Positions 1 through 9,931 of a stretch of 64,000 nt of DNA are shown here, piece after piece. Below the pieces are notes generated by a model. It worked only from the letters and a program-made list of their open reading frames with translations, was not told where the DNA came from and searched no databases. This DNA is from Brassica napus (Eukaryota; Streptophyta; Magnoliopsida; Brassicales; Brassicaceae): the NCBI RefSeq assembly GCF_020379485.1, contig NC_063448.1, forward strand, positions 51,593,218-51,657,217, in the 5' to 3' direction. The first letter of the stretch is position 1. Each line of letters begins with the position of its first letter. The translations under genes and the position numbers were made by a program.

Positions 1-491
1 TATCCAGCGTTAAAAAAGTAGAATCTACTTATAGAATTTTTGTTTTGGTTCTACGCAGTGTAGCAAATGGCATATACGGATAAGAAAATATTCTAAAAAT
101 ATTTGTAATATTTTAACTTCCCTAAAACGTGTATAGATCGATTTTCCTTGTCTAAAAATTATCAAAAAAAATCTATTATACCTTTTCTTCTTCATTAATC
201 TAAGATTATTTTATTAAATCAAATATTTAAAACCTACCCACCTTTCGCATTCAATGAATAAAGAGATACGTCTTAAAAGACACATATATTACTAATAATT
301 TTTCAAAAAAACAATATAAAATAATATGACAAAGAAAACATGAGGAAAAATAAAAAAAATAGACAGTACTTAAAAATACACATAAATATCATTTTAACTT
401 CTGTATATTGGTAAATGATCAACCAAATAAAACAAGAAATTGTGTTACTATTAATCAAAATGAGATAATTTGAGATCTGGTTGCAGAAAGT
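1..491. other. AT-rich intergenic DNA
   Basis: This stretch is very AT-rich with many A and T runs. I see no open reading frame with family resemblance, no RNA gene and no clear terminal repeat. It lies downstream of the minus-strand SINE-like fragment, so it may include former 3' flank of that gene. Confidence 0.6.
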
Positions 492-1118
492 TTAAAATAA
501 ACCAAATAAATATATAAATAATTGTAACACATCAACGTTTAAACTCAGAGCTTCTGTTCGTCTCTTCTTCCTGTTTCGCCTCGACCTTCTCGAGTGATTG
601 CTCATAGAGCAAACAGATTCGTCAAACTCTGAGCTTCTGTTCCTCTGATGGAAACAAACCGACTCCATATTATCACCTTCTCCATCAGAGAACTGAATCT
701 TGCAGTTCTCTTCATCAGCCTCTCTTATCAATCTCTCTGCTGTACCCAACGTTTCATGAACAGCCACTCTCACAAAATACACCTCATCATCCACATGTTT
801 CCTCATCTCTTGCAACACAAGCTCCACCTCAGAAGACATACTCTTGGGGTTCAGATACTTCATCAGGAAGTTAAGCATCTGCACAGCCAAAACCCGTTTC
901 TGAGCATCACCCTCCACAACACCCAACTCCAAAATCCTCAGCCCCGACTTCACAAAAAGCCTCGCATACGCCTCAACTGTAAAAGCATTGCGCTTAGCGA
1001 GAGCTATCACAAGCGCCATATGAGACTCAGCTTCGCTCGAAGCGGCTTCAAGCGCAACAGCTAAGCTTTGGCAAAGGGTATTAACCATTTCGCTAGAAGC
1101 AAAACGCCAGCTGTCTAT
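492..1118 (-). pseudogene. SINE2: ARM-repeat SINE-like protein, truncated exon
   Basis: The minus-strand frame encodes an alpha-helical ARM-repeat segment (for example MALVIALAKRN, AYARLFVKSGLRILELGVVEG, ending near AERLIREADEENC) followed by a Ser/Arg/Lys-rich tail. This resembles plant SINE1/SINE2 proteins, which link actin to the nuclear envelope through a C-terminal KASH domain. Here the reading frame runs into an AT-rich tail (VLQLFIYLFGLF) with no convincing KASH end, and at 1118 the exon is cut by the 3' LTR of a Copia element. Upstream coding sequence is not recognisable beyond the element, apart from a 41-bp repeat at 5689-5729. The choice of SINE2 rather than SINE1 rests on the nearby dehydrogenase pseudogene, which is the neighbour of SINE2 in Arabidopsis as I remember it. 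Family assignment is from pattern memory and only moderately sure. Confidence 0.5.
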
Positions 1119-1338
1119 TGAATCAAAGAATCTTAAGAACACTCTTTATTAGAACTCTTAATGCTTTAGAAAATAACTCAAAACTAAAGTTCTCTCAACT
1201 CTCTTGTCATACCACACATTGGTATCTCCTTATATATAACTCTTAAGTTCCTAAACTCATTAGGAAAACATATCTTATAGATAACTTTCAATCTATATAA
1301 TCATAATCTCATTAGGATAACTTAAGCTTAACTCAACA
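1119..1338 (-). repeat. Copia 3' LTR (220 bp)
   Basis: On the plus strand it reads TGAATCAAAG to AACTCAACA, that is TG to CA on the minus strand. It matches 5454-5675 with about five substitutions and a 2-bp indel. Confidence 0.93.
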
Positions 1339-1349
1339 TTCTCCCCCTT
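1339..1349 (-). other. Copia polypurine tract
   Basis: On the minus strand AAGGGGGAGAA lies directly against the TGTTGAG start of the 3' LTR. This is the expected position and composition for plus-strand priming. Confidence 0.85.
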
Positions 1350-1376
1350 AAGCTTGATCTCTTCATTCTTCACATC

Positions 1377-2951
1377 TTAAACTCCAATGAATTGTCTCAT
1401 CTCTTTGAACTTGATTCTCCCAAGTGCTTTAGTAAGTATATCAGCCTTTTGTTTCACACCAGCGACATGCTCTATACTCATGAGACCTTTCTCGACGCAT
1501 TCTCTGATGAAATGAAACCTTGTATGAATGTGTTTGCTTCGCCCATGAAACACCGGATTCTTAGACAATGCTATTGCTGACTTATTATTGATCCTTATCA
1601 CGACCTTCTTACTGTTACCACCGAATAACTCACTTAGAAGATCCTGTAGCCATATTGCTTGCTTGGCGGTTTCAGTTGCAGCCATAAACTCCGCTTCACA
1701 AGAAGATAAAGCAACTATCTCTTGTTTTTGAGAACACCATGTGATTGGATTTCCACCAAAGTAAAAGATGTGTCCGGTTGTGCTCTTGCCATCATCGGGA
1801 TCAACATTGTAACTACTATCACTATAACCCACCAATCCTTCTTGCGGTCTTGCTTCAAAGATCAAACCGTGCGATAGGGTTCCTTGAAGATACCTCAAGA
1901 CTTGTTTCAAAGCGACTTTATGGGACTCCTTAGGATTGTGCATGTACCGACTTAGGATACCTACACTACACGCTAGGTCAGGTCTTGTATGTATCAGATA
2001 GCGCAAACAACCAATGTTTCTCCGATACTCCCTCTCGTCTACACCCTTCTCTTCATCCGCTTTGCCTAGTTTAAGACCTTCATCCATCGGTATCTGCGTC
2101 GAGTTACACCCTTTCATTCCAGCCTCCTTTATGATCCTTGCTGCATATTTCTCTTGACTTAACACTATACTTCCTTTTCTCTGCGTGACTTCTATCCCAA
2201 GGTAATAGCTCAGCTTACCAAGGTCAGTCATGTCGAATTTAGCTGCCATATCCTTCTTGAAATCGATTATCATGCCCAAGCTCGAGCCTGTTACCAATAG
2301 ATCATCGACATACACGGCCACCATCAACAAATGTCCGTGCTCTTTCTTCTTATAAAGTGACGGCTCCTTGAGGCATCTATCAAATTTCAACTCATGAAGT
2401 GTAGCGTTGAGTTTTTCATTCCAAGCCCTTGGAGCTTGGCGTAGACCGTATAGTGCCTTTCTCAACTTATAAACTTTAGTTTCTTTTCCTTTGATGACGA
2501 ACCCCTCTGGCTGTGATACGTAGACTTCTTCCTTTAAATCACCGTGTAAAAATGTTGTTTTCACATCAAGATGATGTAGCTCCCAACCATGTGAGGCTGC
2601 AACTCCAATGATCAAACGAACAGTCTCTATCCGTGCAACGGGTGCGAACACCTCATCAAAGTCTATTCCATGTTTCTGTATGTATCCTTTAGCAACCAGA
2701 CGTGCCTTGTATTTGTTGATACTCCCATCAGAGTTCCTTTTAACTTTAAAGACCCACTTCAATCCAATTGCTTTACAATTCCGAGGGAGATCAACTAAAC
2801 TCCAAGTATCGTTCTTCACAATCGACTTGATTTCGTCTTCACATGCATCTCTCCAAACCTTTAGTTCTTTCGCATCTTCATAGCTCCAAGGTTCCTCGTT
2901 CACAAGCATCAATAGATGTTCGCATTCTAACTCGCAAAGTGTTTCATACAT
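1377..2951 (-). pseudogene. Copia reverse transcriptase and RNase H region
   Basis: A 524-residue open frame holds the Copia RT (start [14 protein letters not shown], palm motif YVDDLLVTG) followed by RNase H ([22 protein letters not shown], then the terminal [14 protein letters not shown]). It should be continuous with the integrase region but lies in another frame, with the break around 2930-2950. The RT/RNase H part itself has no internal stop. The first Met shown is a frame artefact and not a real start. Confidence 0.9.
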
Positions 2952-5041
2952 CTCATCTTCTTCACACAGTAGCTCGGCTTATTGATCGTACGGGAGGAGC
3001 GTCTTAGGACCACTGGTTCTTCTTCATGATCACTTTCTTCATCCTCGAGCTCAGGATCAGTTTCTTCTTCTTTTATTATAGCTTGGTCACATAATCCTGT
3101 TTCGGGATATCCAAAAGTTATTACACTAGTGTCTACTTCTTTCTGTTCCTGTATCCACTTCCACCTCTGTTCTTCATTAAAGACCACATCTCTACTAACC
3201 ACTATTCTTCTGGTTGTCGGATCAAGTAGTCGGTAAGCCTTTGTTCCCGGCTCAGTTCCAAGATGAACCAAAGCACGAGACCTATCATCCAATTTTCTCA
3301 GATGTGGTGTAGTAACCTTTGCGTAACCTACGCATCCGAAGACCCTCACGTGCTCAACGTGCGGCTTCTTCCCCTTAAAGCTCTCGTATGGGGTCTGAAG
3401 TACTAGAGTTCGAGTAATGATCCTATTGATGAGGTAGGTTGAATGCCTTACTGCCTCTCCCCATAGAAAATTTGGAACATCCATATGCTTCAAGATGCTT
3501 CGTGTCATCTCTAGAAGCGTTATGTTTCGTCTCTCGACGACCCCGTTTTGTTGTGGAGAGTATGGGGCCGTCAAATGCCGTTCAATGCCCGAGCTCTCGC
3601 AGTATTCTTTGAATTCGACTGATGTAAATTCTCCCCCCCCATCAGTTCGTAGCGTTTTGATCTTTGAACCTGTCTCTTGTTCAACTACGGTCTTAAACCG
3701 TTTGAATTTTGTAAAAGCTTCACTTTTCTCCTTTAAAAGAATACTCCACATGTATCTAGTATGATCATCTATTAAGACGAACACATACTTGTTTCCTCCT
3801 GCGGTAGATGGAGTGATTGGACCGCATAAATCTCCATGTATCAGCTCTAATACTCTAGATGCACGGTAAGAGCTTGCTTGCGGAAAAGACTTCCGTATTT
3901 GCTTCCCACGTAAGCATGCCACACATGTCTCCTTCTCAACTCCAAAACGAGGCATACCGACCACCACATTCTTTTCTACCATTAGTTTTAGGTTGTTTAG
4001 ACCTATGTGCCCCAAACGTGAGTGCCACTTCGAGGACTCCTTTTGATGTACCAGCTGCAAGCATCTTGTATTCTCCACCTCCATGACTACCTTATACAAT
4101 CGATTTGGAGCTCTTTTTGCTTGCACAAGAAGATTGTTATCACGATCATACAGGAGCAAAGCATATCCTACCATTCTGATCTCACAACCTGACTCGGTGG
4201 CTTGCCCGAGGCTTATTATGTTACTTCGAAGATTAGGAATGTAGTAGACGTCAGAGAGTATTTTCTTCTCTCCATTCTTTGTGGCAAAAACAATTGAGCC
4301 TTTCCCGGTTATATCTATTCGCGAGTCATCTCCAAATCTCACCTTTCCTGTTATACTTCTATCTATCTTTGAGAAGTATTCAAGATTTCCTGTCATATGG
4401 TTGCTGGCTCCATTGTCTAAGTACCATAACTTATCTCCCGCTGAAGTGACGTCAAGCTTGTTAGGAATGACATTCCGTTCGTTAAGGTACACAATTTCAT
4501 GAACCATTAGTTCATCAGCTTCATGTGTAGTGTTTGCTTCACTTTCTTGTGTCTCTTGAAGCTTTAATAAGCGATCGGGGCAGTTTTGCGCGAAGTGCCC
4601 TAGCTTATCACATCTGAAACACACCACTCTTGATGCATCTCTGTCTTGGCGGTAGTACCCTCCGCTCTGTTGACTGCCATAACGCCCACGTCCTCTTCCT
4701 CGATATCCGTTACGACCTCCTCTGCCTCGTCCTCTTGACGTGTCGTATCTCTCTTGATAAGGCTGCGACTGACCTCCTGAATCATTGGTGTACATAAGCT
4801 TGTTTTGCCCCTGATCTTCTTGATTCTCTTCTTCTTCTTCTTCAGAAACTCTTTCTTCATATGCTTTTAACCGTCCCACAATGTCCTCAAAGTTCGTTTT
4901 ATTAAGATCAAGAACTTGTTCCAAAGAGGCCACAATGTGTATATATTTCTTGCGGGGCAAGCTATGAAGAAACTTCTTAACCATCTTTGGTTCCTCAATA
5001 ATCTCACCAAGGGCTGCAGATTTTCCCGACAAAAACATCAA
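2927..5041 (-). pseudogene. Copia gag C-terminus, protease and integrase region
   Basis: A 704-residue open frame. In order it shows the gag C-terminal part (EEPKMVKKFLHSLPRKKYIHI), a Glu-rich then Arg/Gly-rich linker, a CCHC zinc knuckle at about residues 141-154 (CFRCDKLGHFAQNC), the protease motif LDNGASNHMTG, the integrase HHCC region (HSRLGHIGL to CVACLRGK) and the integrase core (HGDLCGP, RTDGGGEF). The beginning is not a real start: the gag reading enters from another frame, probably because of a small deletion near 5030-5050. Confidence 0.9.
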
Positions 5042-5105
5042 TAGAGTCGGTCTCCTTCATCTTCAATCGACTGAAATCTGCTGCTAGGGTTTGCAACCGA
5101 GCCTC

Positions 5106-5411
5106 TCACACACGATCAGCTCCCATATGTCTCATCTTAATCGCTTCCCACATCTCTTTTGAGGTATCAAGGTTTCCCACCTGAAGTATTAAGGACTCGG
5201 GTATGGATTGGAATAATAATGCCCTCGCGACATCATTCTTTTCTCCGGTTTTCTCCCCTGGGTCAATGGCCTCCCAGACCTTATGGACTTTCAATGCCGC
5301 CTGCATTCGCATTGTCCACACAGTGTAGTTTGTATCGCTGAGCATCGGACATTTTAGGGTTGATAATCCGCTGCTCTTTGTGTTGCTATTCACTGCAACA
5401 ATATCTCCCAT
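5106..5411 (-). pseudogene. Copia gag N-terminus, stopped by nonsense codon
   Basis: The frame begins [14 protein letters not shown] about 26 bp inside the PBS and continues through [23 protein letters not shown], a Copia gag (UBN2-type) signature. It ends at a TGA where the family normally has an Arg codon (GTG TGA GAG). Downstream the same frame continues with gag-like residues to about 5045 before the next break. Confidence 0.88.
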
Positions 5412-5436
5412 GATTTCTTCTTAGATTCAATGTAAG

Positions 5437-5448
5437 GCTCTGATACCA
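5437..5448 (-). other. Copia primer binding site, initiator tRNA-Met type
   Basis: On the minus strand TGGTATCAGAGC follows the 5' LTR after a 5-bp spacer (ATAAT). It is complementary to the 3' end of plant initiator tRNA-Met, the usual Copia primer. Confidence 0.9.
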
Positions 5449-5453
5449 ATTAT

Positions 5454-5675
5454 TGAATCAAAGAATCTTAAGAACACTCTTTATTAGAACTCTTAATGCT
5501 TTAGAAAATAACTCAAAACTAAAGCTCTCTCTCAACTCTCTTGTTATACCACACATTGGTATCTCCTTATATATAACTCTTAAGTTCCTAAACTCATTAG
5601 GAGAACATATCTTATAGATAACTCTCAATCTATATAATCCTAATCTCATTAGGATAACTTAAGCTTAACTCAACA
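5454..5675 (-). repeat. Copia 5' LTR (222 bp)
   Basis: Partner of the LTR at 1119-1338, with TG...CA ends on the minus strand. The gag frame and PBS lie inside it, which fixes the orientation. Confidence 0.93.
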
Positions 5676-5688
5676 CTGTAGCAGTCCA

Positions 5689-5729
5689 CAACAGCTAAGC
5701 TTTGGCAAAGGGTATTAACCATTTCGCTA
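5689..5729 (-). repeat. 41-bp direct repeat of SINE-like exon beyond the Copia element
   Basis: This copy matches 1055-1095 base for base (from CAACAGCTAAGC to ATTTCGCTA). On the minus strand it encodes the SEMVNTLCQSLAV piece of the SINE-like exon. One copy lies on each side of the Copia element but not immediately against the LTRs, so it is not an ordinary 5-bp target duplication. Confidence 0.85.
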
Positions 5730-6613
5730 AAAAATATCTAATTTTTTTGGTAAACCGAAAGAAAGTATCATAGATAGTTGAGTAAATCGATACCGATGAT
5801 CTTAAAAAGTTTGAACCTTTAATAATGATCTGTGAACATAACATCAATACCCATCGAAATGACTGATGAATAACGAAGCGTACCAGTGTCTGTTGTATAG
5901 CGAAGATTGACCCAAGAATCTGAAAATTAAAGAAAAAACCCAAGAGTCTGAAAGTCTCTAGATTGCAAGATTCAGTACGAAAAATAAGTAAATAACCATG
6001 ATTTGTGATTTCAAGACCAAGCTAGTGTTGCGAGTCTTGTGACGTTGTCCAGTCACGTTGAGAACAAACATGGTTAACATTTTAAAACAAACAAAAAAAA
6101 GGTCAAAGATACTCAATTAACTATGTCAAGATCAGATTAAATAACAAAAGATTCTAGTTTAAGAAATAGTTAGCTAGCTTCATTTCATATGATCTTAGGT
6201 TCTCACATGTCTTTGGGACAACAGTTTGTTTGACTAAAAAAAACTGTAAAAATAGACAGTGGACTCTGATCTTGATCCACACCTTGCTTGCACTCTTGTT
6301 CCTTCTTTACTTAGGTTTTAGCCCCTGAGATCCACAGAAAGATATACTGAAAAGCTATGAGAGATGTTAAAAACTAGATTACTAAACTGAAAAACAAAGA
6401 AGATGGTTAACTACTTGGCTCTTTTAATAGCTTGCACCAGCGACCAACGAATAACCAATAATCACTAATCAACCATGTGTTACTGATCGATCTCTCACGA
6501 GTTCCACTAACCAATCATTTTAACAATAAAAGCCACTTTTTTTTGGAAACACAAAAGCCATTTATCTCAGACAAAACCTTTAACTAAAATCAGAGAGCTC
6601 ATCAGAGTTTTGC
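5730..6613. other. Gene-free AT-rich DNA
   Basis: I see no coding region or RNA gene. The minus strand next to the 41-bp repeat (TTTTTTAG before CGAAATGG) could be a former intron end of the SINE-like gene. The rest lies downstream of the DUF724 pseudogene. Confidence 0.5.
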
Positions 6614-8507
6614 TTACCAGGGAACAGATGAAGTTGCTTTGAACTCAAGACTCCAGATTGTCAAGCTCAACCCCACGATCTCTTGCACATGACTCCATCT
6701 GACATATCTTCTCTTTCAGAGCCACTTGTTGCCTCTCCAGCTCAAGAATCTTGTGTTTCAGAGCCATCATCTGTCCTTCTAGACTCCTTTTCTCCTCCAG
6801 TGCCTTCACCTGTCTCTATCTTTGAGAGCCAAGAGTTGGTTGATCCGTGTCAGAGGCGCTGCAACGTCGAAACCGTGTTTCTTCAGCTTGGCAAAGGACA
6901 CTTTGAGGCTATCTAGCTGGCCATGAGAACGTCAGGTTCAAGATCTTTAACGCTCTCCACCAACTTGGAAAAGGTGAGCATCATACCAAGTGCTTGACCT
7001 TCACGGAACACTTCACTTTCCCCAACCAATGGGCTGAAATGAGGACCTTGTGGTGGTGCTCTCTGGAAGACTTCTCTTGTTTCAAGTTCCTTCCAAAGCG
7101 ATGACTCCTTAGCAAAAGGCAAAACAACTATTTTCATCATTTGATTTTTGTTAACTTCCTCGCTGCTCTCCTGCCATCCACAAAGAAGATAATGAATAAT
7201 AAGGCACCATTATATAACAAACTTACTAAGAAAGTAAAGAGTGACAATGCTGAATCAAAGATGACTCACCGGCTGGACAGTGAATTCTTCAGTACCAGCC
7301 TCTGTTTGTTCCAGTGCTGTTGCAGTTAGAGATGAAACTGATTCAGTAGCTGAACAAAAAACAGTGGCACCGTTTCAATAACATGGCAGAAACTAAGTCC
7401 ATGACACACTAACGAGAAGGTTAAAGACATACCAGCAGCCTCACTTAAGTCTGGATTGTGCTCTACTTCTCCTCTTTTTCTCTTACGACTGTCATCTTCT
7501 CTGCTGTGTTCCTCTAGCACCTGTTGCATACAAGCAGCATTTGCTTCATTAGTGTTTTGCTGAAAACAGAAACAACATAACACTCAATTTATAAATCAAA
7601 CAAGAATCAAAAGTTGACTAAAGCCAGATAAAAACTAACCGACACCAGTTTGGCTATTGTCTCCTCGGAAGGCCTTATAGCATCGTGTTTGAACTCCAAA
7701 TACTGATTTGTTGACTTAAACCACACAGAGTATACTCGTCACGGTCCCTGGACGCCATCCCGGGTCAATAAACAGTTCAACAGACTCCATCAGTCACAGT
7801 TGGCGGTGTGAGCCTTATGCTGCTTGAACCAACGGTTCTGTTTGGTTTAGATTCTTCACCATCATTCCAGCTCAGGTTTTTCAAAGACTTAACAACGAAA
7901 CTCTTCCTGTTTACCATCTCCTTAACAATCACTGATGGTATCCACACATCAACATCATCTACTACTTTCACTTCCACCATGGTCCCACATCTAAATGTTG
8001 ACTTCTTACTCACAAAAACCTTCAATAACACCAAAAACATAAATAATAAGAAACCATACCACATGAAACACAACAAAAACATAAAAAAACTCGAACCTTG
8101 TTTTCTGGACTGACCCATTTTTGTTTGACCCAGTCAAAGTGTTGTCGGAGCTGTCCTGTCTTGAACTGGAGCAGATCCGGTGGTGAATCGAAGTAAACCC
8201 AAACTTCCTCATCGTTTATCTTCTTCACAACCGCTCCAGTCCACCACCCGCCTCTCTGAGAAGCTTCCACCACGCATCCTTCCTCAAACTCCGCCGCTGC
8301 CGTGAACAGGTTTTCCGGCGGAATCGGCCGGAGGAATCTCCGGTAAGTGGTTTTCAGAGTAGTGGAGGAGCCATCGTTGGTTAGCAAAGACACGTTCAGC
8401 TTTTTGTTTCCGGATTTAGGCGGAGGGTCTTCGAGAATGGCTCTGAACCACGATCCTTTAAGCTCTTCTTCGTCGGAGGAGACTTCAATCTCATCGCCTC
8501 TCTTCAT
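6614..8507 (-). pseudogene. Agenet/DUF724 family protein, frameshifted
   Basis: The exon layout is conserved: 8507-8097 (starts MKRGDEIEVSSDEEELKGSW, tandem Agenet repeats), 8001-7640, 7559-7433, 7349-7270 and 7170-6614, with GT-AG borders. The last exon carries the DUF724 signature (FAKESSLWKELETREVFQ, RPHFSPL-like [36 protein letters not shown]) and a coiled-coil end stopping after SSVPW. DUF724 proteins are plant proteins proposed to act in RNA or chromatin transport. At least five frame changes are needed to follow the family sequence: near 7792, 7742, 6925, 6808 and 6640. Splice sites and the start are kept, so this is a fairly young pseudogene, or a gene with several sequencing indels. 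Confidence 0.8.
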
Positions 8508-9142
8508 TGTCTGTTGTCGGAAAATAAAACCCAAACTTTCTCTCCGGAGACAAACCCTTGAACTGAGTGTAAGTAAAGAGAGTGAACTGATAACAAAATA
8601 AATATGATCCTACTTTGGTATTTTTCAACTTTTTTGGCGCGATTTAAATTATCGTGGAAAAAACCAAAAAATTGCTAATGGACCAATGATTACTGGGCCT
8701 GGGTTAAGTAATGAAGAGTCTGTTGGACCAATATTCTCTTTGTGATTAGGTTCGAGATGAACTTGCAAGACCGGTTTAGGTGGGTTGCAAAGACCGGTTC
8801 GATTCCAAAATTATTACCGTTAGGAGAAACGCACGCGTTTTGTGGCGATCGAAACCGACTCGAACCTTTAAGAGAAATATGGCCGTTACGAAAGGCGCTA
8901 GCTTCTCTATAAATATACAAAATACCCCCAACTCAAAAACACTACACTCTATAATCAGACAACAAACCAAACTCATAAACACTATAATCAGACAAAAAAC
9001 AAAACCATTGTTTCTCCTTCTTTCTTCTCCAATGATATCGATGTCTGAAGAAAACCACTAAATGTCAAAAATACAAAACCTCCAACCTCCTTCCACTAAA
9101 ACTCTCTCTCTATATAGTAATCTTTTAATCCCGTTTCTGTGC
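8508..9142. promoter_or_regulatory. Divergent upstream region with TATA box at 8907-8915
   Basis: It lies between the minus-strand DUF724 start and the plus-strand histone-like pseudogene. CTATAAATA at 8907-8915 is placed about 230 bp before the histone ATG and is the likely former promoter of that gene. No coding region is seen. Confidence 0.45.
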
Positions 9143-9510
9143 AATGGAGAAACCACCGGAAAAAGTGAACAAGGGGTTTTGGAGGCCCAAAGACCAAACC
9201 GGTCTCAAAATCGATCAGAGCCCGTCCGGAGGATCACTCCTTTCCTGAAGAAATGCTCAAAGATTCAGTGGTGGAGCTCCCAGTTTACATGGCGCCGTCG
9301 TCCTCCTCGAGTACCTCGCTGCTGAAGTAAGTATCTCGATTCAGATCTGATTTTTGATTAGCCAAAATCATTGTCTGATTTCTAAGATTTGTGGTGATTC
9401 AGGTGTTAGAGAGCTTGCTGCCAGAGACAACAAGAAGTCCGACGATCGTTCCCCAGCCCATCTTCTTCGTTTGCTGATTGGGAACTATCAACCTTTTACC
9501 AAATTTTTCT
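9143..9510 (+). pseudogene. Histone H2A (H2A.W-like) pseudogene
   Basis: The ATG at 9143 opens MEKPPEKVNKGF, like the N-terminus of plant H2A.W. In shifting frames the H2A core follows: PKTKPVSKS-like residues, GRIT-FLKK (about 9230-9255), GAPVYMA (about 9273-9295) and LEYLAAE ending at a GT donor at 9327. After a 76-bp intron (acceptor before 9403) come VLE, ELAARDNKK and a degenerate PAHLLRLLIGN. At least three indels break the frame, the alpha-2/alpha-3 region is shortened, and no H2A C-terminal tail can be found. The retained intron at the H2A AAE|V position shows it is not a processed copy. Confidence 0.72.
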
Positions 9511-9566
9511 TTTATTTTTGTCAAACTTTTTTTAGAGTAATTTTATATTATTATTATATATATATT

Positions 9567-9931
9567 TAGATAGGGGGAGAGTGAGAGAGAGTGGAGAGAG
9601 AGTGGGAAGAGAGAGAGAGAGAGAGTGGGAAGAGAGAGGGGGATAGCCAGCCCGGGAGAGAGAGGCGAGGCCGGGGAGGGAGAGGGAGGCGCGACCGGGG
9701 AGGGAGAGGGAGGCGCGGCCGGGGAGAGGCAGGAAGAGGCGTGCCCGGGGAGAGGGGAGAGGCACCCTGGGGCGCCCCGGGGAGTGGCGTGTCCCGTGGC
9801 GTGTCCCGGGGCACACCACAGGGAGTGGCGTGTCCCGGGGAGTGGCGTGGGGGAGTGGCGTGTCCCGGGGAGTGGCGTGTCCCGGGGAGTGGCGTGTCCC
9901 GGGGAGTGGCGCGCGTTCCGGGGAGTGGCGG
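9567..9931 (+). repeat. GC-rich tandem array (GAGA tract then 17-bp SmaI-type units)
   Basis: The first part (about 9574-9660) is a GA-rich tract, followed by GGGAGAGGGAGGCGCGGCC-like units. The second part (about 9780-9930) is a 17-bp tandem repeat of the type GGGGAGTGGCGTGTCCC. It abuts the 5' LTR of the next element directly. The long ORFs on both strands here are low-complexity artefacts. A related array lies at 17373-17930. Confidence 0.85.

Larger units (their letters stand above)
1119..5675 (-). mobile_element. Ty1/Copia LTR retrotransposon, near full length, defective
   Basis: A 4.56-kb element on the minus strand with two LTRs of about 220 bp, a PBS matching initiator tRNA-Met, a purine-rich PPT next to the 3' LTR, and gag, protease, integrase, reverse transcriptase and RNase H regions in Copia order (integrase before RT). 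The coding region is broken in at least three places: an in-frame TGA in gag near 5104, a frame change near 5030-5050, and a frame change near 2930-2950 between integrase and RT. The two LTRs differ by about five substitutions and a 2-bp indel, so the insertion is fairly recent but not new. No perfect 5-bp target duplication is visible (TCTAT before, CTGTA after). Confidence 0.93.

Noticed and set aside
1119..5675. Copia element as an active autonomous copy
   Set aside because: Nonsense codon in gag and at least two frame breaks; LTRs differ by about five substitutions.
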